Below, in pieces: positions 1 to 7,459 of a stretch of DNA of 11,900 nucleotides; positions within the stretch are counted from its first letter, which is position 1; the number at the start of each line of letters is the position of its first letter. The notes under the pieces were generated by a model. The model saw only the letters and a list, made by a program, of their open reading frames with translations, was not told where the DNA came from and did no database searches. The stretch spans positions 1 through 11,900 of the forward strand of contig JAJYVK010000017.1 in the NCBI GenBank assembly GCA_021792075.1, written 5' to 3'. The position numbers and the translations under genes were made by a program. This DNA is from Actinomycetes bacterium. Its GTDB lineage: Bacteria; Actinomycetota; Acidimicrobiia; Acidimicrobiales; Acidimicrobiaceae.

Positions 1-2
1 AT

Positions 3-89
3 CCCTTAGGCAACGGGATTCCCGAAAGCAAGGAGCTCATGCTGCTGATCCTTGGATGGGTTCACGCTTCATCGGGCCGTCTAAAATGA
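3..89 (+). CDS. Possible C-terminal tail of an upstream gene (partial)
   Basis: This frame is open from the left edge to a TGA at 87-89. It would encode 28 residues, ending in LLILGWVHASSGRLK. A second frame (starting at base 2) is open slightly further, to about 111, so openness alone does not identify the coding frame. The composition looks protein-like, but the tail is too short to name a family. The upstream sequence is needed to decide. An 11-base palindrome (CGGGA-T-TCCCG, 14-24) lies inside it. The call rests only on the open frame and is weak. Confidence 0.2.
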   Translation, partial: PLGNGIPESKELMLLILGWVHASSGRLK

Positions 90-278
90 CTTTCCCCGCG
101 GAGATTTGTTGAACTGCAAGGTCTGGGTCCCGACGACTCCAGATGTGTTTCGATTTCCGATCGAGTGATGACCAGGTGTCTTCTTGCAGTGGTGATAGTG
201 GAGCCATTGTCTTGAGACGGGGTGAAGGCATGGGTTGGGAGAATTTCCGTAACCCGGTTTCAGTGGGAGGTGGGGAAC

Positions 279-410
279 ATGGAGGAGGTTTATTCCGACA
301 CTTGAGTCATCGGCGCAAAGACGATCATCGAGGCTGTTCATGCCGCACTTGTGAAAGATCAGGATGTTTCGCAACCTTTCCAATTGTATCGCGGAAGAGA
401 GCTTCCATAA
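279..410 (+). pseudogene. Short interrupted reading frame with good RBS and in-frame TGA
   Basis: An ATG at 279 follows the purine-rich GGGAGGTGGGGA by a few bases. It reads eight codons (MEEVYSDT) to a TGA at 303-305. The same frame then continues for 34 codons, VIGAKTIIEAVHAALVKDQD followed by VSQPFQLYRGRELP, to TAA at 408-410. The part after the TGA has the composition of a real protein with an amphipathic helix, which the flanking frames do not. The simplest reading is a decayed gene fragment with a nonsense codon. Selenocysteine recoding cannot be excluded, but no convincing SECIS hairpin follows the TGA: only a 4-bp ATCG/CGAT pairing is visible. I do not recognise the family. Confidence 0.2.
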
Positions 411-517
411 GGCAGCGGCTATGCCTGGCCAGCATTCGGATCTCATCAGGAACTGGATAAGGATTCAAGCAGCAAGGGAGATAGAGTCATCGTGATTCCA
501 GATTGACTCTGGGTTAC

Positions 518-530
518 GGTTCGGTGAACC
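518..530. promoter_or_regulatory. 13-base palindrome upstream of pyk
   Basis: GGTTC-GGT-GAACC has perfect 5-base arms around a 3-base centre. It lies just upstream of the pyk promoter candidate, where an operator could sit. It could also be a chance inverted repeat, and no second copy was found near pyk. Confidence 0.2.
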
Positions 531-540
531 AACCTCGAAA

Positions 541-568
541 TTATCTGTTCAGAAATAGTTGTTAGACT
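541..568 (+). promoter_or_regulatory. Candidate pyk promoter
   Basis: TTATCT (541-546) and TAGACT (563-568) are separated by 16 bases. TAGACT fits the actinobacterial TAnnnT -10 pattern, while the -35 is poor (3 of 6). Transcription would start near 575 and give a leader of about 75 bases before the chosen pyk ATG. This is read by eye only. Confidence 0.25.
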
Positions 569-652
569 TAGGGCGAGAGGTCGTTGTACAGGGCCTGTCT
601 GTTCGAATTCTTTTCCGTTTTGGAACTCACACAAAGGCGTGTTAGAGCATTG

Positions 653-2140
653 ATGCGAAGAGTGAAGATTATTTGTACCTTGGGTCCCGCAACCGAGTCA
701 GAGCAAGTGCTGAGCGCCCTGGTTGCTGGCGGCATGGACATCGCCCGGCTCAATTTTTCTCACGGCAGCCACGAGATTCACAAGCAGGCAGCAGAGCGCC
801 TTCGCGCGGTTGCACAGGTGCAGGGCAGGTATATCGGTCTTCTGGCTGACATCTCTGGTCCCAAGTTGCGGGTCGGTCTCTTGGACCAGCCTCAGGACCT
901 GCGGGTTGGCGATTCCGTAGAGCTTCGCGAAGCTGAAGATCCGCCATCCGCCGACGTATCCATACCAATATCGGCATTGGGGACACTTTCTCAGCTCAAG
1001 CCAGGTGAAACGGTAAGCTTTGCTGACGGGACGATACAGGTAAAAGTCGTGGGTGTCTCTGGCTCCCGGGTTCAGGCCACTGTAGAGGTCGGAGGTCAAC
1101 TCACCTCTCGCAAAGGCGTCAATTTTCCACGTGCCCAGGTCAGGCTTCCCTCGCTAACCTCCAAAGATATGGAGGACATCGAGTTCTGCGTGGGGCTTGG
1201 TGTTGACTTCTTCGCTATCTCATTCGTCAGGCGGGTTGAAGACGTTCTTTATGCCCGCGAAGTCATCTCCAATTTTTCCCCCAGGCATGCTCACCGAATC
1301 ATCTCGAAGATCGAAAGGCCGGAGGCTCTAGAGGATATCGAAGCGATCGTGCGCGCATCTGACGGGATAATGGTTGCAAGGGGGGACCTTGGGGTGGAGA
1401 TTCCGCCCGAACAGGTGCCGATCGAGCAGAAGCGCATCATACATTTGTGCAATACAATAGGGCGGCCTGTTGTGACCGCCACTCAGATGCTCGAATCCAT
1501 GGTTCATGCGACCATGCCGACTCGGGCTGAGGCTACAGATGTGGCCAACGCCATCTTCGACGGTACCGACGCGGTCATGTTGTCTGCTGAGACGGCTGCC
1601 GGGGAGCACCCAATTGAAGCGGTTAGGTACATGGCGAGGATCTCATCTAGGGCAGAAAAGGAGTTGCAGAATCAGGAGTTGACCCTTTTGAGCCGTCCTG
1701 AGCCGTCGAGGGAGACGATTGCAGATGGGATTGGCTACTGTGCGGAGCAGCTTACGAGGTACCTGCCCGTCAAGGCCATTATCGCCGTCACCGAATCCGG
1801 CCACACCGCTCGAGTGATCTCCAAGTTTCGTCCCTCGGTGCCTGTCATCGGTGCAACAACCAACTCTGCCGCAGCCCGTAGCCTGAGCTTGAGCTTTGGT
1901 GTGATGCCTGCTGTGGTCAACGAGTCTTCAGCTGACACTGAAAAAGTTGTTCTTTCGGCGCTGGACCACGCGAAGACGATCGGTCTTTTGAACGATGGAG
2001 ACCTGTGCGTGGTGGTAGCAGGCATACCTTTTGGCGTGCGAGGAACCACGAACTTGGTCAAGGTTCAGCGGGTGGGCGAGGCCTTTCTCGTGAATCCGAA
2101 CCTGAAGTCGGAAACAGACCCACCTATCAGTGTCGAATGA
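653..2140 (+). CDS. pyk: Pyruvate kinase
   Basis: Converts phosphoenolpyruvate and ADP to pyruvate and ATP, the last step of glycolysis, in the cytoplasm. The product is 495 residues, close to the usual 470-500. Family motifs appear in order: the N-terminal MRRVKIICTLGPATES, the substrate loop ARLNFSHG, ISGPKLR, the B-domain region, GVNFPRA, the catalytic lysine in IISKIERPEAL, the metal-binding GDLGVEIP, the ATQMLESM helix, and DGTDAVMLSAETAAGEHP. The C-terminal regulatory domain is complete (ITAVTESGHTAR-like segment, IAVTESGHTARVISKFRPS). I chose the ATG at 653 because homologues begin at this point. A TTG at 584 would add 23 residues of unlikely sequence. The Shine-Dalgarno sequence before 653 is weak (AAAGG at 633-637, far upstream). 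The gene ends 5 bp from the convergent operon, so there is no room for a separate terminator. Confidence 0.96.
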   Translation: MRRVKIICTLGPATESEQVLSALVAGGMDIARLNFSHGSHEIHKQAAERLRAVAQVQGRYIGLLADISGPKLRVGLLDQPQDLRVGDSVELREAEDPPSADVSIPISALGTLSQLKPGETVSFADGTIQVKVVGVSGSRVQATVEVGGQLTSRKGVNFPRAQVRLPSLTSKDMEDIEFCVGLGVDFFAISFVRRVEDVLYAREVISNFSPRHAHRIISKIERPEALEDIEAIVRASDGIMVARGDLGVEIPPEQVPIEQKRIIHLCNTIGRPVVTATQMLESMVHATMPTRAEATDVANAIFDGTDAVMLSAETAAGEHPIEAVRYMARISSRAEKELQNQELTLLSRPEPSRETIADGIGYCAEQLTRYLPVKAIIAVTESGHTARVISKFRPSVPVIGATTNSAAARSLSLSFGVMPAVVNESSADTEKVVLSALDHAKTIGLLNDGDLCVVVAGIPFGVRGTTNLVKVQRVGEAFLVNPNLKSETDPPISVE

Positions 2141-2145
2141 ACTCT

Positions 2146-2961
2146 TTATTGTGGCGCGTCGTTCATTGGCAAAACCATCTGAGGCTTGACGATGACATGC
2201 TCGTCGGAGATGGGCATCACTGCTGATCCAATGGCTAGGAACTCGATCGTATGCGAACCCCATCCGTGGGACTTTTCGATAAGTTGAACGCCGACGATGC
2301 CTTGAGCTTTGACCGCTTGGGCCTCCTCCTGCATTCTTTCCATGGCAAGCTCCCGAGCGTCGTAAAGCGCCTGCGTGAAGTTGGTCATCTCGACGTTCTT
2401 CATCGAGGTTCCCCAACTCTGTCGCATGCTTTGGTGCGCCACATGGTAGACGCAGTTGCCCATGACAAGTCCCAACGGTCTATAGCCGGCCTGGAGCAAG
2501 GTCCAGAAGTCCTGGCCTGAAAGATCCGAGGTGAACGGTCTATTGTCGGCAGTCCTGTGCAGGACCCCGTCGCGGTGGCGGACGGCGGTACCGATCGCGA
2601 TGAACTCTGCCAGATCCGGACCCCATTCGTAGCGTCCGACCTCCAATCTGACACCGATGATTCCGTCTGCGCCGAGCTGATCGGCTTCCTCTTCCATTCT
2701 TGTCATCGCCAGCTCACGGGCATGGTACATTGCCTGAGTGAGTACAGTTAGCTCTTGGCTCTGCTGCCATCGGGCAAACTGAAAGCCAATGTGGTAGATC
2801 GAGCTGCCCACTACAAGGCCAAGTGGCTCAAATCCCGCCTCTTTTACAAGAAGAAACTCATTCACTGAAAGGTCCGATGTAAAGAGTCCGGACTTGTTTT
2901 CCGCTAGTCGCTTGGCAGAATCAGAAGGAAGGCCTTCCTTCGATGTGGGGTCGTAGGTCAA
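2146..2961 (-). CDS. Double-domain YbjQ-like (heavy-metal-binding domain family) protein, distal gene
   Basis: This 271-residue cytoplasmic protein is built from two copies of one unit, at about residues 27-128 and 143-248. Each begins FTSDLS, followed by an AG(F/Y)xPLGLV strand, a (I/V)YH segment, an ARELAMxRMxEEA helix, a GxxGV(R/Q)L strand and a final EF(I/L)AIG(T/S)AV. The helix plus 'GADGIIGVRL' and 'AIGTAV' are the hallmark of the YbjQ/UPF0145 family, whose annotated 'heavy-metal-binding' role is not well established. There is no signal peptide or membrane segment. Translation starts at TTG 2961, supported by GGAG at 2969-2972 seven bases upstream; no nearby ATG is in frame. It is the last gene of a three-gene operon, 21 bp after its paralogue. 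Its biochemical function is unknown. Confidence 0.88.
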   Translation of the reverse strand: MTYDPTSKEGLPSDSAKRLAENKSGLFTSDLSVNEFLLVKEAGFEPLGLVVGSSIYHIGFQFARWQQSQELTVLTQAMYHARELAMTRMEEEADQLGADGIIGVRLEVGRYEWGPDLAEFIAIGTAVRHRDGVLHRTADNRPFTSDLSGQDFWTLLQAGYRPLGLVMGNCVYHVAHQSMRQSWGTSMKNVEMTNFTQALYDARELAMERMQEEAQAVKAQGIVGVQLIEKSHGWGSHTIEFLAIGSAVMPISDEHVIVKPQMVLPMNDAPQ

Positions 2962-2968
2962 TTTGATG

Positions 2969-2972
2969 CTCC
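2969..2972 (-). promoter_or_regulatory. Ribosome binding site supporting a TTG start
   Basis: On the minus strand GGAG lies seven bases before the TTG at 2961. It is the main evidence that this gene starts at a TTG codon. Confidence 0.5.
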
Positions 2973-2982
2973 AATACCTTGT

Positions 2983-3936
2983 TTACGGGTTGACAAATAG
3001 AATCTTCTGCTGCTTTGGTACCGCTGACTGTTTTGGTTCGGAAATTGCTGTCGCCAAGACATGTGTTATGAATGCGACAGCGCCCACATTTTCACTGTTC
3101 ATCCCTGGCAGCTGGTAACTATTTGTTGCGGATCGGAACCTGAAATCTATGATTCCTCTGGCTCCAAGGGATTTAGCGGTCTTTTCGATCTCGCGCATTA
3201 CTATGCGTCGGCTTGCATAATAACCATCTGTGAACTCTTTGATCTCGAAGTTGACCATGTTTGCGCCGTACATGGAGTACATCTGTTGAAACGTGTATGG
3301 CGAAAGGGCTGCAAGATAGCAGGAGCTGGCTCCGACCAACCCCAATGGCACGATGCCATTCTCCAAGAGCAGGTGAAGATCCTGACCGTTCAGAGTCGTA
3401 AGAGCTGCAGCGTCGGTCTTTTTTCTTACCTCAGAGAGAAGTCCACCAACGCTTTTGACCGCGGTTCCCACAAGTGAGAATTCGATAAGGCTAGATTCTG
3501 AGTTGAACATCTGCTGTGTGATCCGTGTGCCGACCACAGCATCGGCGTGTGCTAGCGCAGCTTCTTGTTCAAGGCGGTTCACCGCGAGGCGCCTGGACTC
3601 GTTGAATGCCTCGGAAATCACATTGAGAGTCTGAGAGCCGCCATAGGGCATCGGCTGATATCCAACTTTGTACACCGCGGTTCCGGTTACTTGGCAGATT
3701 GGTTGCAGCCCTGAGCTTGTGAGAAGCGCAAACTCGTTGACACTAAGGTCAGAGGTGAAGCTTTTGTCGCTAGAGAGGGCGCTTAGCCGCCTCAAAGCGG
3801 CAGGAACCAGATTGCCGTTCTCAAGAGCCTGCTGAGAGGCGATTGGGTCATCTGTGGTCTGAGAGATCTTAATGGGCGAGCTTTGTGAAGCTGGGGTCTG
3901 ACCTGGCTGGTTTCCCTTCGATCTGAAGAATGCCAT
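2983..3936 (-). CDS. Double-domain YbjQ-like protein, middle gene
   Basis: This 317-residue protein is a paralogue of the next gene in the operon. A polar, Gln/Ser-rich N-terminal tail (residues 1-55) precedes two YbjQ-like units at about 60-162 and 180-297. Unit 1 carries SFTSDLSVNEFALL, a string almost identical to the start of unit 1 in the neighbour. It also has the RRLAVNRLEQEA helix, ADAVVGTRI and FSLVGTAV. Unit 2 is more diverged (LTTLNGQDLHLLLENG, GIVPLGLVGASS, SLGARGIIDFRF, THVLATAI). It has extra residues before its last strand, so it may have a different role. The ATG at 3936 lies one base after the TGA of the upstream gene and no clear Shine-Dalgarno is present, which suggests translational coupling. 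No signal peptide or membrane span is seen. Molecular function unknown. Confidence 0.87.
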   Translation of the reverse strand: MAFFRSKGNQPGQTPASQSSPIKISQTTDDPIASQQALENGNLVPAALRRLSALSSDKSFTSDLSVNEFALLTSSGLQPICQVTGTAVYKVGYQPMPYGGSQTLNVISEAFNESRRLAVNRLEQEAALAHADAVVGTRITQQMFNSESSLIEFSLVGTAVKSVGGLLSEVRKKTDAAALTTLNGQDLHLLLENGIVPLGLVGASSCYLAALSPYTFQQMYSMYGANMVNFEIKEFTDGYYASRRIVMREIEKTAKSLGARGIIDFRFRSATNSYQLPGMNSENVGAVAFITHVLATAISEPKQSAVPKQQKILFVNP

Positions 3937-3937
3937 A

Positions 3938-4378
3938 TCAGCTAAGGCCCAAGATCCTGTTTAGTGCAGCTCTGCTCGCAGCGGATCGTTCTGCTTCGAG
4001 GGCAGCCTGTTGCGCCAGCGATGCAGCCCACTTGTCCATGGTTAACTCGTCTGTTTTGATGACGATGTCTCGAACGATCTTGGAACGTGAACACACGATC
4101 GGATTGGACGACTTCGAGTTCGTGATTGCGTAGAGCTGGTCCCCTAGGCGGATCGAGATCTCCTCAATGAGAGTTTCTTTTGAAAACAGGCCTTTCTTTC
4201 GCTGTCTGATCTTTACTCCGTTCGGAGAGATGGATCGAAGCAGCTCGGCCAATGCGGTGAGGGAATTCTCTATATCTGAAGTGTCCAGGCGGAGGGAGGA
4301 AGCAATCATATCAAGCTCAGATGGCTTGAAAGAGGCCTTATCCAATCCATTATTTTCTAATGCGCCCACCGGATTCAT
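3938..4378 (-). CDS. Conserved-looking protein of unknown function, first gene of the YbjQ operon
   Basis: This 146-residue protein starts at ATG 4378. A TTG at 4387 would give 149 residues, and neither start has a strong Shine-Dalgarno. Three parts are visible. An N-terminal helical region (about residues 12-52) contains SLTALAELLRSI. A middle beta-rich segment (about 55-110) has basic KIRQRKKGLFSKET, then EEISIRLGDQLYAIT and SKIVRDIVIKTDEL. A C-terminal helix (about 115-146) is Ala/Glu-rich: AASLAQQAALEAERSAASRA. No membrane span, signal or catalytic motif is seen. From memory the layout resembles uncharacterised actinobacterial proteins that sit beside YbjQ-type genes, but I cannot verify that here. 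Tight coupling to the two YbjQ paralogues (one-base gap) implies a joint function, perhaps as a partner or assembly factor. Confidence 0.8.
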   Translation of the reverse strand: MNPVGALENNGLDKASFKPSELDMIASSLRLDTSDIENSLTALAELLRSISPNGVKIRQRKKGLFSKETLIEEISIRLGDQLYAITNSKSSNPIVCSRSKIVRDIVIKTDELTMDKWAASLAQQAALEAERSAASRAALNRILGLS

Positions 4379-4731
4379 GCTAACCAATTAATCTTCATCA
4401 TGTAGCTCACTTTATGTATTTGGGTGGATTGTTGATAATTTCGCCCCGATATAGATTATGGTCGCATTGCAGCGGTAATCCATGTCACCTAGGCGCTTTA
4501 AGCCTCTCCGTGCATAGATTCATCTTGACGTTTGCTCGGAAATCACAATGCAAGATGATTCTTGAAGACGAGAAATCGCGTAATCAGCACTTAGTGGCAG
4601 AGCACAGCCTCTGCACTCCGTTGACGTGCTTTTCTTCTGCGAGAGTTGCTCTTTGTAGGGACTTTGCCCATGGGAATCTCGACTCGCGTTGAGAATAGGT
4701 GTAGAACAGTACTTAGGATGAGGAGGGAAGA
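4379..4731. other. Divergent intergenic region between the YbjQ operon and the 59-aa gene
   Basis: About 350 bp separate two divergent transcripts. On the minus strand a promoter candidate reads TTATCA, 16 bases, CATAAA (about 4413-4440); it is weak. A minus-strand ATG at 4401 or 4398 would encode a 7-8 codon peptide (MKINWLA) whose stop overlaps the ATG at 4378. This may be a leader or chance. The plus-strand frame at 4414-4692 has no ribosome binding site and a composition rich in Cys, Ser and His, so I do not call it. No promoter for the plus-strand gene is convincing. Confidence 0.45.
4721..4727 (+). promoter_or_regulatory. Strong ribosome binding site for the 59-aa gene
   Basis: AGGAGGG lies four bases before the ATG at 4732 and closely matches the anti-Shine-Dalgarno. 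It is the strongest such site in the window and supports the small gene as real. Confidence 0.75.
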
Positions 4732-4911
4732 ATGGCTCGCAGGGCAAGTCTGACCAGTCAACTTTATAGGGCAGCGCGGATGTCCAATAACTTCAAGGCA
4801 GTTTCTGAAGGACCATCTGCATATGCTAAGAGGGTGGTGCGCCGGAAGGTCTATTCCAAGCAAATGGCTCTGACGCGTAGAGTGCTCAAGGGATTCGGTC
4901 TTTCAAAGTAG
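4732..4911 (+). CDS. Small, very basic 59-residue protein
   Basis: ATG 4732 to TAG 4909-4911, with AGGAGGG just upstream. The protein begins MARRASLTSQLYRAARMSNN and ends VLKGFGLSK. It contains 9 Arg and 6 Lys against one Glu, and a central RVVRRK cluster. It has no cysteines, signal peptide or membrane span. The pattern '(S)LTSQLYRAAR(x)SN(N/D)' followed by a 'G(x)A(x)RVVRRK' segment resembles short uncharacterised proteins common in Actinobacteria. This is recognition from memory, not a search. The charge suggests nucleic acid or ribosome binding, which is inference only. The gene stands alone: it diverges from the YbjQ operon and converges with the c-di-GMP gene, whose end is 46 bp away. 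Confidence 0.8.
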   Translation: MARRASLTSQLYRAARMSNNFKAVSEGPSAYAKRVVRRKVYSKQMALTRRVLKGFGLSK

Positions 4912-4957
4912 CTGCGGTTGAGGGCATCTGCCATTTCAGGCTCGACTCAAGAACATT

Positions 4958-7459
4958 TCAAATAGGCGTGTCTTCTGTTTGTGATGTCGACCGGGTACTT
5001 GAATCAAGGTGGGCGAGACCTCGTCTGCCTTGATGGATCGACTGAGAAAGCTGGTCGATTGGCTGTGGGTAGCCTAGGTAGTATCCAGATATCAAATCCA
5101 CGCCGAGGTCAATGAGATGGCGTAGTTGCAGCTCGGTTTCGATTCCGCTGGCACAGACCTTGGCGTTGATCGCATGTGCGAGGTTGATGATGGCCGGAAC
5201 AAGAGCGGACCCGGGGGTTGTAGCAATCTCGTCGATCATTGAGTGGCCTAGGATTATTAGATCAATCGGGTAATCCACCAGGTGCGAAAGGGAAGAGTAG
5301 CCTCTGCCGAAGTCATCGATGGCAATCTTGACGCCCCTACTCGCCAAGGCATGGAGAATCGAGTAGAGCTCGGTGGAGTCCCTGCCCAGAACGGATTCGG
5401 TTAGCTCTATTCCCAGCTGGCCGGGAAGGAAGTTCTCTTGATAGCTGGTGATGAGGTGGTTCACGAAAGAGTAATCCTCGAGTTGTCTCGATGACACGTT
5501 GATCCAGATCGTGAAGTTGGCTGCTTTCCCGGCATGTATGCTCAGCTCCGGGAGCAGGTCGACGGACGAGTCTATGAGATACTCACCGAGGGGCAGGATC
5601 AGACCTGACTCTTCAGCTACTGAGATGAAGATCTCCGGGGGAATCGAGCCCTTGTCTTGGTGGAACCACCGAGTGAGAGTTTCAAAGCCAGCAAGCTCTC
5701 GGTTGGCTACTTGGAAGATCGGTTGGAAATGCACCGATATCTGGGCAAGCTTCAGGGCGTCGCGGAGGTCAGCTTCAGTATCAAGCCGAGTGACGACTTT
5801 TTGCCGGATGGCACTGTCGAACATCCTAATCCGGTTTCGGCCCTGCTCCTTCGCCTCATATAAGGCCACGTCGGCATCGCGGAGGAGCGTTTCAGAACTT
5901 GAGAATTCATTTGATATCGAGATTCCGATGCTCGCTGTAACCACTAAGGGGCGTTCCCTGACATTTATGGGTTTGGCCAGCTCTGAAAGAATGTCATTTG
6001 CGATTTGCTGCGCATCTGCAATGGTGCGTATGCGCAGGGCTACGACGAACTCGTCTCCGCCGAGCCTTGCTACCGTGGCAGGATGGTCGACTATGCTTCT
6101 CAGCTTGTGTGAAATCTGGATCAGCACGCGGTCGCCTTCAGCGTGTCCATGAGTGTCGTTGACTCTTTTGAAACGGTCAAGATCTATAAACAGGAGTGCC
6201 AACTTCTGGTATCTCGGCAGGTCTCTCAGCGAGTCGTCGATCCAGGAAAGAAGGGCTGTACGGTTGGGGAGATTCGTAAGCGCGTCGTGCGAGGCTGCAT
6301 ACGATAGCCGTTCCTTTGTCTCCTCTGAGGCAGAGAGAAGTCTTTCGCGCTCCTCGGTGAAGTTGTGCTGCTCGGTGATATCTCTGAAATAGACCGCTAC
6401 ACCATTTGGAAGCGGATGAGCTCTTATCTCGAAACATGCCCGGCTCTCTCTGGCTACGAAGTCGAAGCTGACATGTTTGCCGGACATTGCAAGTTCCAGC
6501 TGTCTGGCGATCTCCGTCTCGAAGGCCGTTGGGAACTGGTCCCATAGGCCAACGCCTACTATGTCGATATGGGAGAGATTCAGGAGTCTCTCGGCCTGCT
6601 TGTTCGCGAACGAGATGCACCAGTTGCGGTCGATGGCTATGTAGCCGTCAGTCATCGAATCAACAAGTTCACCGACCTCAAGTGTTCCTGGCAGAAGCGC
6701 TGTAATCTCGATGACCGAACCTTCTATGGTCGTCTCCCGCTCGAGTGAGAAATTGGTGGCGGCGGCGCGGACGAAAAATAGTTGTTGAGAGCCGTTCCCC
6801 CTTTGAGACTTGTATGCGAACTCGACCTTGGGGATGCCAGCCTCTAAAAGGTTGAACTGAAGCAGAAACTTGAGACGGTCTTCCTCAACAACTGAGTACG
6901 ACCAGCCTTCGACCGATCTGACTCGACCGGTTCCAGTCACCACTGAGAAGTTCCTGTCGTGGTTGAACTCACCGGTTCGGAAATTCCAGGTCCAAAGGCC
7001 GACCTTGGCTTCGTCATGCAGTGGCCTGTCCTTTTGGGAAGAAACAGAGGCTTTTAGCTCGTCGAGTTGGGGCAAAAGGATCTCCACAAAGGTCGCCGAG
7101 ACAGCCGAAACAGCGCCTTCGGCGTCCAGGTGAGGGGTCGCGTAAAGCGAGATCCAACTGACCTCGCCAGTGGGATCTCTGACTCCCAAAAGTTGTCCGG
7201 CGACAGGAGCCGCAGTTGTCGCGGTCAGAGTCAACGGATCCTGTGCCAAGGCGAGAACGGAGCCGAAAATATCGATGACCTGACGATGGCGATTGGCGAG
7301 TGAAAGTGCTTGGCCTTGTCCGGAAACTATGCCAAGAATCCTCTGGGCTGTAGAGTTGCAGAAGCAGACCTCGCCAGTTTTTAGATAAATGGCGACCCCG
7401 CAAGGCATGTCCATCACGAATTCGAGCAACTGGCTCTCGGGAAAAGGGTAGTCACTCAT
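4958..7459 (-). CDS. PAS-GGDEF-EAL cyclic-di-GMP signalling protein with degenerate EAL domain
   Basis: An 833-residue soluble protein with no membrane span. Order: three PAS-like sensor domains (about 10-125, 148-255, 262-364; the third ends VAVYFRDITEQ), a helical linker (365-388), GGDEF (390-550) and EAL (560-810). GGDEF looks catalytic: FIDLDRFK, NDTHGHAEGD and the exact GGDEF at 467-471. The inhibitory RxxD site is absent, with D458...A461 in its place. In the EAL domain the motif reads ETL (593-595), N654, E685 and D715-D716 are kept, but the catalytic Lys is I736, the Glu of 'AEGVE' is S771, and the Gln before 'GY' is S791. I expect it to make c-di-GMP without feedback inhibition, with an EAL half that binds or regulates rather than cleaves. 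ATG 7459 has no clear Shine-Dalgarno. The gene stands alone. Confidence 0.93.
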   Translation of the reverse strand: MSDYPFPESQLLEFVMDMPCGVAIYLKTGEVCFCNSTAQRILGIVSGQGQALSLANRHRQVIDIFGSVLALAQDPLTLTATTAAPVAGQLLGVRDPTGEVSWISLYATPHLDAEGAVSAVSATFVEILLPQLDELKASVSSQKDRPLHDEAKVGLWTWNFRTGEFNHDRNFSVVTGTGRVRSVEGWSYSVVEEDRLKFLLQFNLLEAGIPKVEFAYKSQRGNGSQQLFFVRAAATNFSLERETTIEGSVIEITALLPGTLEVGELVDSMTDGYIAIDRNWCISFANKQAERLLNLSHIDIVGVGLWDQFPTAFETEIARQLELAMSGKHVSFDFVARESRACFEIRAHPLPNGVAVYFRDITEQHNFTEERERLLSASEETKERLSYAASHDALTNLPNRTALLSWIDDSLRDLPRYQKLALLFIDLDRFKRVNDTHGHAEGDRVLIQISHKLRSIVDHPATVARLGGDEFVVALRIRTIADAQQIANDILSELAKPINVRERPLVVTASIGISISNEFSSSETLLRDADVALYEAKEQGRNRIRMFDSAIRQKVVTRLDTEADLRDALKLAQISVHFQPIFQVANRELAGFETLTRWFHQDKGSIPPEIFISVAEESGLILPLGEYLIDSSVDLLPELSIHAGKAANFTIWINVSSRQLEDYSFVNHLITSYQENFLPGQLGIELTESVLGRDSTELYSILHALASRGVKIAIDDFGRGYSSLSHLVDYPIDLIILGHSMIDEIATTPGSALVPAIINLAHAINAKVCASGIETELQLRHLIDLGVDLISGYYLGYPQPIDQLSQSIHQGRRGLAHLDSSTRSTSQTEDTPI

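Larger units (their letters stand above)
90..652. other. About 560 bp upstream of pyk without a convincing intact gene
   Basis: Short frames exist on both strands (for example + 143-460 and - 81-446). They are rich in Ser, Arg, Gly and Cys, have no recognisable motif, and overlap each other, so I do not call them genes. The + frame through bases 216-410 contains a protein-like segment broken by a TGA at 303-305 and is listed separately. The stretch also holds a 13-base palindrome at 518-530 and a weak promoter candidate at 541-568. It may be a mixture of decayed coding sequence and the pyk leader. Confidence 0.5.

Noticed and set aside
303..345. Selenocysteine insertion signal after the TGA at 303-305
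   Set aside because: Only a 4-bp ATCG/CGAT pairing with a 9-base loop is visible, too weak for a bacterial SECIS.
584..652. 23-residue extension of pyruvate kinase from TTG 584
   Set aside because: Pyruvate kinases begin at the MRRVKIICTLGP position. The extension has no family counterpart.
4414..4692. 92-codon plus-strand frame in the region upstream of the 59-aa gene
   Set aside because: No ribosome binding site, unusual Cys/His/Ser composition and no motif. The promoter region of the YbjQ operon must lie here.
4912..4957. Terminator between the converging 59-aa and GGDEF-EAL genes
   Set aside because: Inverted pairs are present (GGCA/TGCC and TTGAG/CTCAA), but loops are either too tight or too long and no T-run follows.
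5499..6152. 217-codon plus-strand frame opposite the GGDEF-EAL gene
   Set aside because: It is antisense to conserved GGDEF/EAL coding sequence, rich in Ser and Arg, and shows no domain or ribosome binding site.
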